24,285 nucleotides of DNA. It comes from Chara braunii (Eukaryota; Streptophyta; Charophyceae; Charales; Characeae). Shown here piece by piece: positions 1 to 9,121 of the stretch. The position numbers and the translations under genes are program-made. The notes under the pieces were generated by a model that was given only the letters and a program-made list of their open reading frames with translations, ran no database searches and was not told the origin of the DNA. Each line of letters begins with the position of its first letter. The first letter of the stretch is position 1. Location of the stretch: assembly GCA_003427395.1 (NCBI GenBank), contig BFEA01000270.1, forward strand, positions 1,451,341 to 1,475,625. The letters run 5' to 3'.

Positions 1-1015
1 TTGCCATCATCAGTTCTTTGCAGAATAAGCTCTTTGTGATAGCATCCACTTTTTTTTTCCAAGTCTTTTATTTGCTTTTTCTTTCCCTTCGTTGCTTGCA
101 TACCAAGTGATCAGCAGCAGACCATCGATAAATCTTTTTCCGCTGATGATAATGCATATTTTCCCAGAGATTTCATGAACTTACACTCGGCGTGCACGCA
201 CACCAGGCATGCTAATGAGGGGCTTGCATGTCCCCCCATTGGAATGCCCATATGTTGCCGCAAGATTTCTTCCGTAGATTTGAAAAATACGTGATCCACC
301 AGATTTTCCAAATCACACAATCTTATTGATTTCCAACCTCCTTCGCCAGAAGATTTGTTAAATTTGGCCCCTTTCCCTCACACTTCTATCCTCACCCAGT
401 GTCATCTGCAATCGGACTCGCTTTAGCTCTCATGTTAAAATGATCTTTCTTTGTTTTTCCGATCATCGAGTTCAATGCTTGAGTCAGTGCTTTACATGCA
501 GACCTTGTGGGGCTTTGATACGAGGGACATATTGGTCTCTTTCTGTCCAAATCTTTATTCTTACTCATTCTGAAGGAATATTGAATTCGGCCGTCTTGAT
601 TCCAGTTTGCAATTCTGTTCAGTTTCCTTTTTCAAAATTCTTCCTTCATTTTTTTCAGAATTTGTGTTTCCCATGCTTCTACCTTTCGGTAATTACTATT
701 GGAGTTGAATGTCTTCTTCATCCCTTGACTATAATGCCAGGGGCATTCAACTAGCATGCCTCCAGGATTTCGATCAAGGGGTGAGAGGACTAGTCGTTGC
801 AGTGCAGTTTTGATTCCATTTACATATTCTACATGGATGCCTTCCCTTGTCGTGTTCTTCCCTGCACTTATTTTCATGGGATTAATCGGTACATTTTCGT
901 GCCATCCAATCAGGCCTGCCGTCCTTAATGGTTGCACTGCAACTTCACATGCCAACTCAATATCATTTAAGCAATATAATCGTCCAGGGGTATTGTTACA
1001 TACTGCATTCCACAA
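1..1015 (-). pseudogene. Decayed reverse transcriptase of a retroelement, 3' end beyond window
   Basis: Reading leftward from about 1015, the minus strand encodes pieces of a reverse transcriptase in the right order. First comes an N-terminal segment with LDRNPGG and a CPWHY stretch (632-1015). Next is an RPICP block near 520-540, then the GIPMGG..SPSLA motif typical of reverse transcriptases (about 210-248), and last the active-site box, here FIDG at 121-132. The gene is broken: a TGA at 632-634, stops at 392-394 and 386-388, a frame change near 375-390 and another near 133-145. In the catalytic box the second aspartate of the usual (Y/F)xDD is glycine. Between the RPICP block and GIPMGG the spacing is too short to hold the region with the first catalytic aspartate, so an internal deletion is likely. 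The frame stays open to base 1. The GIPMG..SP style suggests a non-LTR or Penelope-like class, not Ty3/gypsy; the exact clade is not resolved. Confidence 0.8.
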
Positions 1016-1025
1016 GGGCCCTTTC

Positions 1026-1345
1026 AGGCCCGATGACTAGGCTGAGGGGTTCCGAGGGCCTGGATGCGATAATCCAGGCCAGGCCGGCCCAAAGGCCGGA
1101 CCTTTTTAGGTCCCCCCTTTGGCCTTATGCAACCGGTTCTAGACCAGGCCCTGCAGCCGCAGGCCCTGGGCGAGAAATGGCCATACGTTTTCATTTAGAC
1201 CAGGCCGCCGTTTAGGCAGCCTGCTTCCCGAAAACCGGTCCGACCTGAACCACGGATCAGATGATAGATCCGCCGGTTCAGATCGGAGGCCACCTTGGGA
1301 GGCAGAGGCCGAACTGGCCGCCGGCCGGTATTTAGGCCCAGCCAA
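1026..1345. repeat. GC-rich cluster of strong hairpins
   Basis: Several inverted repeats follow one another in about 320 bp. GGCCTGGAT (1057-1065) pairs perfectly with ATCCAGGCC (1072-1080) across a six-base loop. At 1086-1124, nested arms GGCC, AAAGG and GGACC pair with GGTCC, CCTTT and GGCC. Near 1240-1290, CCGAcCTGAACC faces GGTTCAGaTCGG, with GGATC/GATCC inside. The segment abuts the N-terminal end of the reverse transcriptase remnant and is much more GC-rich than its surroundings. A similar palindromic GGCCAGGCC/CCTGG style recurs at 24140-24215. I see no coding potential. It may be the end of a mobile element or a structured spacer; no target duplication was found. Confidence 0.6.
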
Positions 1346-1598
1346 CGGCCATTTCGAGGGAGAGGAGGACTGCAACATTGAGGAAACGTTGCTGCGCTAT
1401 TTCGGTTCAACACAGCGCTAGGTGTAGTGCTGGCTGTAGGGAGAGGAGAGAGCGAGGAGGGAGACTTACCTGACAACAGCTACGAGCGCCGTAGCTCCCA
1501 GCAGCGCAGCCGTCTCCTGCAGTAGACAAGGCACCACCTTGTACCATCAGGTAGGGCCTGGAGCTGCTTGCCATCTCCGCCGATGCTCTGCCCCTCTC
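1346..1598. other. Unassigned sequence between hairpin cluster and microsatellite
   Basis: No gene or repeat was recognised here. Short open frames exist on both strands, but none resembles a known protein. Confidence 0.5.
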
Positions 1599-1749
1599 TT
1601 CTTCTTCTTGTTCTTCTTGTCCTTTAGACTCCTTCAGACTTCTCTTCTTCTTCTTCTTCTTCTCCTTCAAATTTCTCTTCTCCTTCTTCTTCTTCTTCTT
1701 CTTCTTCTTCTTCTTCTTCTTCTTCTTCTTCTTCTTCTTCTTCTTCTTC
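1599..1749. repeat. TTC (GAA) trinucleotide microsatellite
   Basis: Imperfect TTC repeats start near 1599 and become a perfect run of 22 units at 1684-1749. The minus strand therefore shows a false poly-lysine open frame and the plus strand a poly-leucine one. It lies just past the 3' end of the gag remnant. Long GAA/TTC tracts can form triplex DNA, which is general knowledge and not tested here. Confidence 0.97.
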
Positions 1750-1783
1750 AGACTGGAGACCATTGATACGACTTGGACAGAGA

Positions 1784-3031
1784 TCAGTGATTGGGCTTCG
1801 TTGGTAGGAGGTTGTGATACTTATCGGATTCGAGACATTGGAGATAGTTGGGATTGATACCTGGCGGCTTCACAGATCGGACATCGGTTACATTAGGATT
1901 CTGTACCTCTGACATTGGTGACTTATGCCCACGACATTCTGATTTTGTTCGGTGACATACCTCCATGTGCCCCATATGGACGGGTTGGTGACATGCGTAA
2001 CACGTGTCTGTTCTGGGTGCCATACTTACACCAGCTCCCGCCGCTGCTACTGCAGCAGGTGCTCAGGTAGGGAAGGGGCCGGCGCGGACATTAATGGGGC
2101 ACATGGAGCGCATTAGCGATTCCATTCGGGTATTGTACTCACACTGTTCCTTCTTGCTTTCCTGCAGGAGGCTAACTAACGTGCGTGTGAGATCTAATAT
2201 CGCGTTCGAATCGCCTGCCTTGCCTACCGGGGCAGGTGTCTGAACAGGTACTCTTGCCACCAAGGGTCCTGCACTTTGATCGGGAAGAGGCCGTTGGGTT
2301 GCCACCTGTTCTAGGTAGGTAACGGGGCCTGACACGAAGCCCATGTTTTCAAATTTGTGCTGGAGTGCTGCTAATTCCATTTTTGCTCTAGTTAGTCCCG
2401 AAGAATCTCCTTCCTTAGCATGGTCTTCCCCTTTGAGGAAGCTAGCGGCGAACTTCCTTTCCATTTCCTCAGCCGCGTCCATAATCTGCGTAATAGTATA
2501 GGTGATGGGGGAAAACCGCTTTCGCAATTTGGCTCGTATCGCTCTACTCCTGAGTCCGTCTATGAAGAAATCCCTTCCCACTTTTTCGTCCCTCTGGGAT
2601 TCTACAAATGATCGGTAGAATTTGTTGCGGTACTCTGCAATGGATTCGAGGGGCTTCAATACTCGGTCCTTAATCATGAAGAACGCTTGCTCAGGGTGAA
2701 TGCAGTCAAATCTGTGGAGGAAGTGTCTTTCAAAGGTAGGGAGATCAACACATACATAGGTACTAAACCAATGATGGGCGTCGCCCCCTAACCGGACCGG
2801 AATATTGATACTGGCTTCATCGTCGTCGTATTGTCGTACTCAGAGTGTGGCAAGCCATGCTCCTGCCAAAAGATCCGCCGGATCAAACAAATATAGATCC
2901 AGCGGAGCTGCTGGTGCGTGGTTACACGTCGGTTGTGGAGGCGCGAGGCCAGCGGGGTTCGCTGCCCCTTGTGCCTGATTCACATTCATGTCGTCGACGG
3001 ATCTGCCTGCAGACCTGTTACGTGTTACCAT
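1784..3031 (-). pseudogene. gag: Ty3/gypsy-type gag, two in-frame TGA stops
   Basis: One minus-strand frame runs from an ATG at 3031 to a TGA at 1784 (415 codons), interrupted only by TGA at 2840-2842 and at 2063-2065. The segment after the first stop reads GGDAHHWFSTYV, then an F..HF..RF..HPE pattern and a helical, charged stretch. This is the layout of the retrotransposon Gag capsid domain (about residues 64-200). Near residue 344 a CYACHQPVHMGHMEVC knuckle follows, close to CX2CX4HX4C but with two extra residues before the last Cys. Gag packages element RNA into particles. An A/P-rich N-terminus precedes the capsid domain. No protease, reverse transcriptase or integrase of this element follows; the frame ends beside the TTC tract. 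The TTG or other upstream starts are not favoured because a TGA lies upstream near the primer site. Both stops could be CGA-to-TGA changes. The frame is otherwise intact, so decay is fairly recent. Confidence 0.85.
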
Positions 3032-3141
3032 GGGTTCACGTGGCGCCGCGGTTCTCTGCCCGGACCGTCCCCTTCTCGGGATCGACAGATCGGTTGAACT
3101 AAAGAGTCGAGCCCCTTGTCAATCCCTTGTCTTGACACGTG

Positions 3142-3155
3142 TCGCTCCGATACCA
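3142..3155 (-). promoter_or_regulatory. Candidate primer binding site, tRNA-iMet type
   Basis: The minus strand reads TGGTATCGGAGCGA about 110 bp upstream of the gag ATG. Plant LTR elements commonly use TGGTATCAGAGC, complementary to the 3' end of initiator tRNA-Met. This copy differs by one base (G for A) in the first twelve. Position and orientation fit the gag remnant. The adjoining LTR end lacks the usual CA terminus, so the exact junction is uncertain. Confidence 0.7.
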
Positions 3156-3250
3156 ACCTCACGCCCAACGCGACTTCCTATTTCGGAGTATTAGTGGGCC
3201 TGGAAGTGCGAACAGAGTGGATTCCTAAACAGATATCTAAAAAAGATGTA
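3153..3250 (-). repeat. Candidate LTR 3' end beside the primer site
   Basis: Reading on the minus strand toward the primer site, this stretch closely matches plus-strand 22637-22696. Shared blocks are an 18-base block (3195-3212 versus 22637-22654, one mismatch), TACTCCGA, and a 27-base block ending GTGAGGTTGG (one mismatch). Similarity stops exactly at the primer site, as expected for an LTR boundary. Above about 3205 the same DNA also aligns to units B and C, so the LTR and the large unit overlap or were fused here. Confidence 0.6.
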
Positions 3251-3332
3251 GGTATTGGCCGGATCTCCTCTATACAGAGTGGATCTCCGAAATCGTCACC
3301 TGTCAAACTATAACCTATCTCCTTTAAACGAG

Positions 3333-3940
3333 GAAAATTTTGGCAGCACTCCCCGTAGGAAAAGTGTCTTTTCAGAATTTACACTAGCTTGAATACAAAA
3401 CTGAAATGTTCCTTGACTCTGGAAAGTCAAAATTTATCCAACTCGCTGAATTAGTAAAAATTTGAGCAACACTCTCTTTAGAAACGGAGACTTCTCAGAT
3501 TTATACTAAGTCGGATATGAAACTCAAAAGCAAAATTTAAGTTCAACTAAGACAAAATTTAACCAACTCCTTAGAATTGTATAAATTTCAGCAGCACTTC
3601 CTTTAGAAAAGTGTTATTCCAAGATTTATATAACGTCAAGTTCAGAATAAAAAAATAACTTTGACTCCTCAAAACCCAATGTTGTCTAACTGCATGAATT
3701 ATTTAAAATTTGGGCAACACTCCCTTCAGAAAATGAGACTTTTCATATTTTTACTAAGTCATATACAAAATTTAGACAAACTGAACTTTGAAAGTCAAAA
3801 TTTGACTAACTTTTTGAATTTGTAGAAATTTCGGCAGCGCTTCCCGTAGAGAAAGTACCTTACCAAGATTTATACAAAGCCAAGTATAAAAAATGATCCC
3901 ATAAAATGCAGAAATCGACCTAAGTAAAATAAACTTAGCT
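3333..3940 (+). repeat. S2 array of 120-125-bp monomers, copy A
   Basis: Five degenerate monomers begin near 3341, 3463, 3588, 3711 and 3831, a period of 120-125 bp. Two types alternate: one reads ttcggcagcgcttcccgtag, the other tgggcaacactccctt, giving a higher-order dimer of about 245 bp. Each ends with an aaagtcaaaatt..ctaactcc segment. A short inverted repeat sits just after the header of most monomers, for example CACTT/AAGTG near 3594-3612. Confidence 0.85.
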
Positions 3941-3980
3941 TAGAAAATGCAGGAATTTAAACTAACTCCTATGGCTCTAG

Positions 3981-3988
3981 CACGTGGC
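3981..3988 (+). promoter_or_regulatory. Conserved CACGTGGC (G-box-like) block, copy A
   Basis: CACGTGGCGAGCA followed by CTAAA is almost identical in the three units although the flanks have diverged. CACGTGGC is the core of plant G-box/ABRE elements bound by bZIP and bHLH factors. Function here is only inferred from conservation. Confidence 0.4.
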
Positions 3989-4072
3989 GAGCATCTAAAG
4001 CACCTACCTATCAAACTAAAATTCAGACTAAGTAGTAATCTCACTTAGCCACATGTAAGGCCAAACCACAAA

Positions 4073-4088
4073 GGTAAGTACTCTCACC
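4073..4088 (+). other. Conserved GGTAAGTACTCTCACC motif, copy A
   Basis: The same 16 bases occur at this place in all three units, just before the hairpin array. GGTAAGTA matches a eukaryotic 5' splice donor on the plus strand. The motif is also a weak inverted repeat (GGTAAG/CTCACC). No exon is supported. Confidence 0.4.
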
Positions 4089-4164
4089 AGGCCAAAGTTA
4101 ACCTTGTCAAACAATAGTTCATAGGCTTTCAATGATTTATCCCTTTATACCCAACTTACATAAG

Positions 4165-4900
4165 GCATAAAGCTAGATCACCCAAACTTATGGAACATGT
4201 CTAGCTCAACCATCGAATATACACAAACACAGGGCACTACAACTTTTCTCTTCCTTGGACACGTAACTAGGCCACCCTAGTGACGCGAAACTGTTAGAGT
4301 ATCCAAGTTTTATATAATTATATGCACTTAGTCTTTTAAGGTAGCATATGAGTGAAACGATCATTTTTAACTCGAGATTCAACTTGCCTCTTCTTACCAC
4401 AAGTTTATTCCTAGTTAATACTCTCTTCAGTTTGTGATAAGCTATAGTCAGACCACCCAAACTTATGGAACATTGTCTAACTAGCTTGTTCATAGATAAA
4501 GTAATAGTAAAATATAGTAAAATTATACCTTTTTGGTTTCAACATGTGTGTGGCATTGGACCAAGACCACCCAAAGTTATCGAAGATGTCTGGTCCTCTG
4601 CCTGATTCGTTTTCTTAAATAAAACTGGAAGAGGTTGAGTCACCCAAACTTATGGAACATGCTCAGACCCCCTCGTTCAGAACCAAAGAAATTGAGAAAA
4701 CTCAAAATAAACAAGGCAACCAAGCCACCCAAACTTATGGGACAATGTTGCGTACCTCAAAAGTCAATCACAAACAACCCTCGCAGTCAGAGCAACCAGA
4801 CCTACCAAACTTATGAAACATGTCTGGTTCTCCAAACAATTAAAAAATAAAACATAGCACTGGGCCTCCCCTAACTTATGGAGACTTGCCCAACCTTTAA
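4165..4900 (+). repeat. S3 array of two-tier hairpins with AACTTA loop, copy A
   Basis: About eight hairpins, 65-110 bp apart. Well-formed outer stems are AGCTAGA 4171-4177 with TCTAGCT 4200-4206; TAGTCAGAC 4445-4453 with GTCTAACTA 4475-4483 (8 of 9 pairs); GGACCAAGAC 4558-4567 with GTCTGGTCC 4588-4596 (one bulge); and AACCAGAC 4794-4801 with GTCTGGTT 4822-4829 (perfect). TGGGC 4861-4865 pairs with GCCCA 4888-4892. Inside most is CCA-AACTTA-TGG, for example 4182-4193, so the loop is six bases. CCA/TGG is the dominant inner stem in this copy. At 4266-4281 the inner part is gone but the stem ACTAGG/CCTAGT remains. No coding potential is seen. The fold works on either strand. Confidence 0.85.
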
Positions 4901-5139
4901 TTAACCTAGTCAAACTCAAGCAAAACAACCTTCTTCCCATCCTTCCCCCAGATGCAATCCCACAATCTGCTTTCAGTCAGACAACAAAACTGAAACTGAC
5001 ATTACATATACATTCTTTTATTTTAAGTCTGGTTCCAGTTTTGAAAGTCAAAATGAATGTCAAAGTAGGGACGCCCGCAGTATACTCAGTCAACCATAAC
5101 AAGAATTACAGTTAGGGGTTATAACAGGGTTTATAGAAA

Positions 5140-5510
5140 GATAGTGAAACCTTTACCTTTCAGTTCCCTGCCTCCAGAACTCCTTCTGAGTTCCGGCGAA
5201 GCTCCTGCAATCGGTGGGCTGACTCCCCACAAAGTCTTGCTGTGGTCCTACGGTTTGCAATCCCGCCTGCCGCCTTCCTCTCATAACAGGATTAAACTTA
5301 GAGTAAGAAGGGCAGAAGATAAGGTGTTTTAGACGCTCGAGATACAAGAGGGGGACAAACTCAACTACAAGGAGAGGGCCTTGTTATCTTCCATCGCCTG
5401 AGGTACCCACAATGATGGCCAACATGCGCAGCCGCTAGTCAAACCGAAGTCAAACTGCTGACAGTCGATACACTGACAAGGCTTCAAGTCGCAGCGATAA
5501 CCCCCTTTAC
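5140..5510 (+). repeat. S4 conserved block, copy A
   Basis: This block aligns with 12730-13170 and 18695-19060 and is among the best-conserved parts (ccctgcctccag, gcaatcggtggg, aatcccgcctgcc). A hairpin with a five-base loop, GAACTC 5177-5182 and GAGTTC 5188-5193, is followed by GTGGG 5214-5218 with CCCAC 5226-5230. The first stem has a different sequence but still pairs in copy B. Confidence 0.75.
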
Positions 5511-8180
5511 AAATCTGATCATGCCACCAAGTCCCACTACCTTGATCTCAGACAGCACCGTCGCCTGACAATAGTGCACACCTCCCTCATACCTTATTAG
5601 AATGCTAGCAACTCGTAGCAACACATAGCAAAACGCAGCCTATTCGGTTAACTGCAGTCAAACTGCCACCTATTGGTTCCCCGACGATTCTCCCAATTAC
5701 TGCAAAGACCTTTTCCCTCAACAAGACTCAGTTCCCCTACAACCAAACTCAGCGGGAGACAACAACATCTAAGCACAACTACAATAATATGGTTGGCAAA
5801 TATACAGTATCAATTAACAGATACTTAAAATTACAGTTGCGGCAATCTGAGCATTTAGTCAACAACCGTATTTACAATTCACACTGCAAAATCTGACAGT
5901 GCAGCGGCGAGCCGATTCGTGACCTCAAGGTGACCCAGCACAGTCCCACGCAGCCCGCTGCGTATGTCTATTCCACCTATTACGACACGAGGTCACCACC
6001 TTTTTTTCTCAAATGACTTTCTTCCACCCTTTTGGCACGCCTCCTCCTTCCTCCTCTCAGTCTCTTCCTACCTCTACTATTGCTTCCCGCTTGGGTTAAC
6101 GGTCGGGTTCGATCAAGAATCGTGAAGATAGCGAGGTAGCAAGGAAGCCTGCAGCTGCGACCACCCACTCCGACGAGAACGAGCCCGTCCCCCCTCCTTT
6201 CGTTTACAATCCGAGATTGACTCTCTTGTTAGAATACAGTCGGTGCAGCTCTTGGGACGAACAAACCACTGACTAACAGGTAAGTCTCCAACACTGCGGC
6301 CTCTCCATGCTACTTCCATCGATAGGATGAACAACATCGAGCAACGGGTAAATCTCCAACCTTGCAGCTGGCCTCACGCTACGTATTTCAACGGGACATA
6401 CAAAATCAAATGAATCTCTTCGCAAATGCGGTTAGATTCATTCCCCATTTAGACAACAGCTAGCTACTCCCACGAGCGCAACTCTCGCACCTCGTGTCAC
6501 TAAGTCCGCTACTCTATTGCGAAATCTGACACTATAATCGGATTCGCAATGGCCCAGAACCTTTAAGTAGTTTCTTCCCAGGCTTGATCTCATCGAGAAC
6601 CAAGTGGGGCACCGTTTTCTTGCAACGACCGTATCTCCTCCTTCCGACAATCTCGCCGCTTCTCGCGCAATGCCTTTCTCTTTTATCTCTCATTCTACTA
6701 ACCTTTATCCTAATCCGACTTTACCGTTCGATTCACAACACTTTAAAACCCCCGTCTAGCTTCCTCCCTCACTCAAATCCGCTAAGCATCAAGCAAGGTA
6801 AGTTTGTTCCCTCCTCTTCTCTTCGAGTCTTCGTCCACCATAGCTCGTCGCACTGTTTTTCCCTCCCATCTTTCTTTCTACTAACTCTCCCCTCAAACTG
6901 ATCGTGGAATCGAGGTCGCCCTAATGTAGAACATAAGAATAACATTTTCCCTCATCTGATTCCGTTGGGAATCGAATGAGTTATGCACTTTTCACCTTCT
7001 TCCCTTCGACACAGCCTTCTCCCGCCATCCTCTGCGCAGACCTTTCTCCACTAACCTTTCCTTACACTAATTTTCTTCCTATTCTAACACCATAATCGGA
7101 TTCGTCCGGGGCAAGGACCTCAGGTTCGCCCCTTCCCTTATCCAAACCGGCTCACAAACGGACAAGCACTGCACTTTTCCACTATGCGCACCTAGTCTTC
7201 CACCATCGTCGTCCTCCGAACGTGCTCAATACGACTTTTGTGGCCCGGTCCTCTCTTTCTCGCTTCCGCTCGTCTCGCTTTCCGCAATAGGCCCGTTTGT
7301 CATAGCGAGCGGTCCTTAGACCGCGTCAGCTTCAACTCCCGTGACTGATACTTTGAGGAGAACCAGCTACTAGCCTGTTCGACGATCTCTCTCGCGGAGT
7401 CTCACCCCTATCCGTCGGCCCGACGACCGAGTTGCAGATCCGACCTGTTGTGCACCTTCTCACAATGCCCTTCGGCCGCACCTTGGAGCGAATCTCATCC
7501 AAATTCAGATTCGTACTTCAACAACTTTTGGGTGCAGACGCCAGTACCAATCCCATGCCCTTATTGCAGCACGCCTGACCCCCCTATGTTCAGCCATTGG
7601 GGCATCCCTGACATTGTCGCGAGTGAGAGCGCGTTGATCCCGCGGCAACACCCTCCGGCTCATCTGCACATTGGACCCCTCGGTCCCTGTTTTAAAACGG
7701 ACTTAGGTAGGGGAGTTCCCTGAACATGCGCAGATCCGCATCCCTTAAAAACCGGTGTCGCGTCGTGCTTGAAATAAGGATAAATAATAATAATAATAAT
7801 AAAGTAGTTATTGCGGAACAGAAGTTGTGCGGGGGAGGAGAAGGCGAATGCGAGGCGCATTAATACCACCTTGGTCCCGGCGCCCACCTCGTGAATCGCA
7901 AAACCACGGGGATGGCCTCGTCGGACCCTCAACCCGTCGGTTTCCCTCTCACCGCTCTAACACTCCTGCATTGTCGCCGCTCGATCTCGATCCCTGAATC
8001 CCTCTGATGAAAGTCTGACACTGTAACCAATAGCACTAGGCCCAAGGCCGAGCCTCTTACTAGCGGACGCCTATACAAGCTAGGACTGTGCGACACATAA
8101 ATCTGCCTAAACGTTTTCAAGGTCACATTGTTGTCGATGTCGTCCTCCGCACGTACGCACAGGTCAACGGTAAGCGCATC
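5511..8180 (+). repeat. S5 and S6 modules of copy A, degenerate repeats
   Basis: No gene was recognised. Around 6270-6440 are two S5 modules: aacaggtaagtctccaac, a ggcctc..gctac segment, cgataggatg, then aatgaatctcttcgc. These recur in B and C. From about 6600 to 7200 lies S6, a pyrimidine-rich stretch of ttcctccc/ctactaacc phrases with AAGGTAAGTTT near 6796, resembling 14640-15100. The part from 7200 to 8180 has no clear counterpart, except loose similarity in base composition to 15100-15400. A 90-codon open frame at 7448-7723 is proline/serine/cysteine-rich and matches nothing I know. Confidence 0.5.
7783..7803. repeat. AAT microsatellite
   Basis: Six or so AAT units lie in a row, followed by AAAGTAG. 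Confidence 0.9.
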
Positions 8181-8284
8181 AATAAATAAAAAAACAAAAT
8201 CTTAGTTTAATCAAAAATAAAAATCTGATCGGCGACCAACGTCGGTTTTCACAATCATCAAAGAAAAAAGAGATCACGCGCGCC

Positions 8285-8632
8285 TTAAGTTTGCGCGCCC
8301 ACACACTCTCTACTCTGGTCAACCAACCACGTCAACGTAAACCACAGACGTAGTCGCGCCTCCCGCGGTATACTTAAACTTTTAAACCAAACTTATTTCC
8401 TGTCGCTTGCAAAAACCAGGGCAGATACCCTTTTAAGGGTATTCGCACCGACAAACCCTTAAATCTGCGCGCCCACGCACTCTCTATTCTTAGTCAACCA
8501 TTTAGTCTGCGTAAACAAACAGACACTGTAGCAATGCACGCGATGTACTCAGACTCTAAACCAACTTATTTTTCATCGCTCGCATAACCCAAGGCAGATA
8601 CCTTGTTAGGGTATTCGCACTGACAGCGCGGC
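8285..8632 (+). repeat. 174-bp tandem repeat, two copies with internal palindrome
   Basis: Copies at 8285-8458 and 8459-8632 share gcgcgcccac.cactctct, a ggtcaacca segment, taaaccaacttattt.c.tcgct and a terminal palindrome. In copy one the palindrome is ATACCCTT-TT-AAGGGTAT (8425-8442), perfect; in copy two (8598-8614) it is imperfect. I do not see this repeat elsewhere in the window. Confidence 0.85.
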
Positions 8633-8746
8633 GCATAACTTACTTATATCAACTAGCAATGCATGACTACGCAAGCAGTCACAGTGATGGCGTACTATGT
8701 AGTACCCATAATGAGGTGGCCCTTAGTGGTCTCAAAGGTCAAGTTT

Positions 8747-8859
8747 GACACTCAAGTGTCGGCTGACACGCGCCTTGAGAGGTTAATCTCTCGATGGTAG
8801 ACAACCTCTAAGGCGTTGAGGACCACACCCTCTTGTGCACCCTGTGGAGAGTGGGTGGT
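8747..8859 (+). other. Three consecutive hairpins just left of unit B
   Basis: GACACT-CA-AGTGTC (8747-8760) is followed by a 12-bp stem with one bulge: GCCTTgAGAGGTT 8772-8784 with AACCTCTAAGGC 8803-8814. Next is ACCAC..CCCTC with GAG..GGTGGT (8822-8859). The spacing is tight and the region resembles a folded RNA. No known RNA family was recognised. Confidence 0.55.
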
Positions 8860-9095
8860 TTACAGATTCCGACCTGTTGTGGCAGTCGGGTATAATTGCC
8901 CTGGAGACCAGCTCCATCATCCAGGGTCTGGAGAAAAGTCAAGGGGTTTGACTTTAACGTCTGCCACGAACTTCAACATCCAACTATGATAACTCAGAAA
9001 AACAAAAAAATGAAAGGGGATCTCCCGTTTCTCTCAAACACAAAATCACTTTTAACCCTTACGCATGGTCACAGTAGGCCGGCAAACACTCAAGG

Positions 9096-9120
9096 TATAT
9101 ATATATATATATAGATATAT
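9096..9120. repeat. TA-rich microsatellite at the hAT insertion site
   Basis: A TA run ends in gatatata, the 8-bp target that was duplicated by the insertion to its right. Confidence 0.85.
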
Positions 9121-9121
9121 A

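Larger units (their letters stand above)
3205..8180 (+). repeat. Large non-coding unit, copy A (left-truncated)
   Basis: This is the first of three diverged copies of a multi-kilobase unit. Modules S2, conserved boxes, S3 and S4 (3205-5510) align in order with 10500-13170 and 16500-19060. S5- and S6-like sequence follows to about 8180. The S1 leader present in B and C is missing: copy A begins where the LTR end and gag remnant join it. Open frames are short and occur on both strands, so I regard it as non-coding. The right border is approximate. Candidates are a large satellite monomer, a non-autonomous retroelement, or a very long LTR. Confidence 0.75.

Noticed and set aside
440-1040. Plus-strand frames of 94-104 codons
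   Set aside because: They overlap the reverse transcriptase remnant, whose motifs are on the minus strand.
1407-1763. 118-codon frame with a long poly-lysine run
   Set aside because: It is a translation of the TTC microsatellite; nothing outside the run resembles a protein.
1784-3031. Reassigned TGA codon (alternative nuclear code) to explain an otherwise open gag
   Set aside because: TGA also interrupts the nearby reverse transcriptase together with TAG and frame changes, so ordinary decay is simpler.
4165-4900. CRISPR-like array, because AACTTA phrases recur with unlike spacers
   Set aside because: Each repeat is flanked by its own complementary arms, spacing varies from 65 to 110 bp, there are no cas genes, and the genome is eukaryotic.
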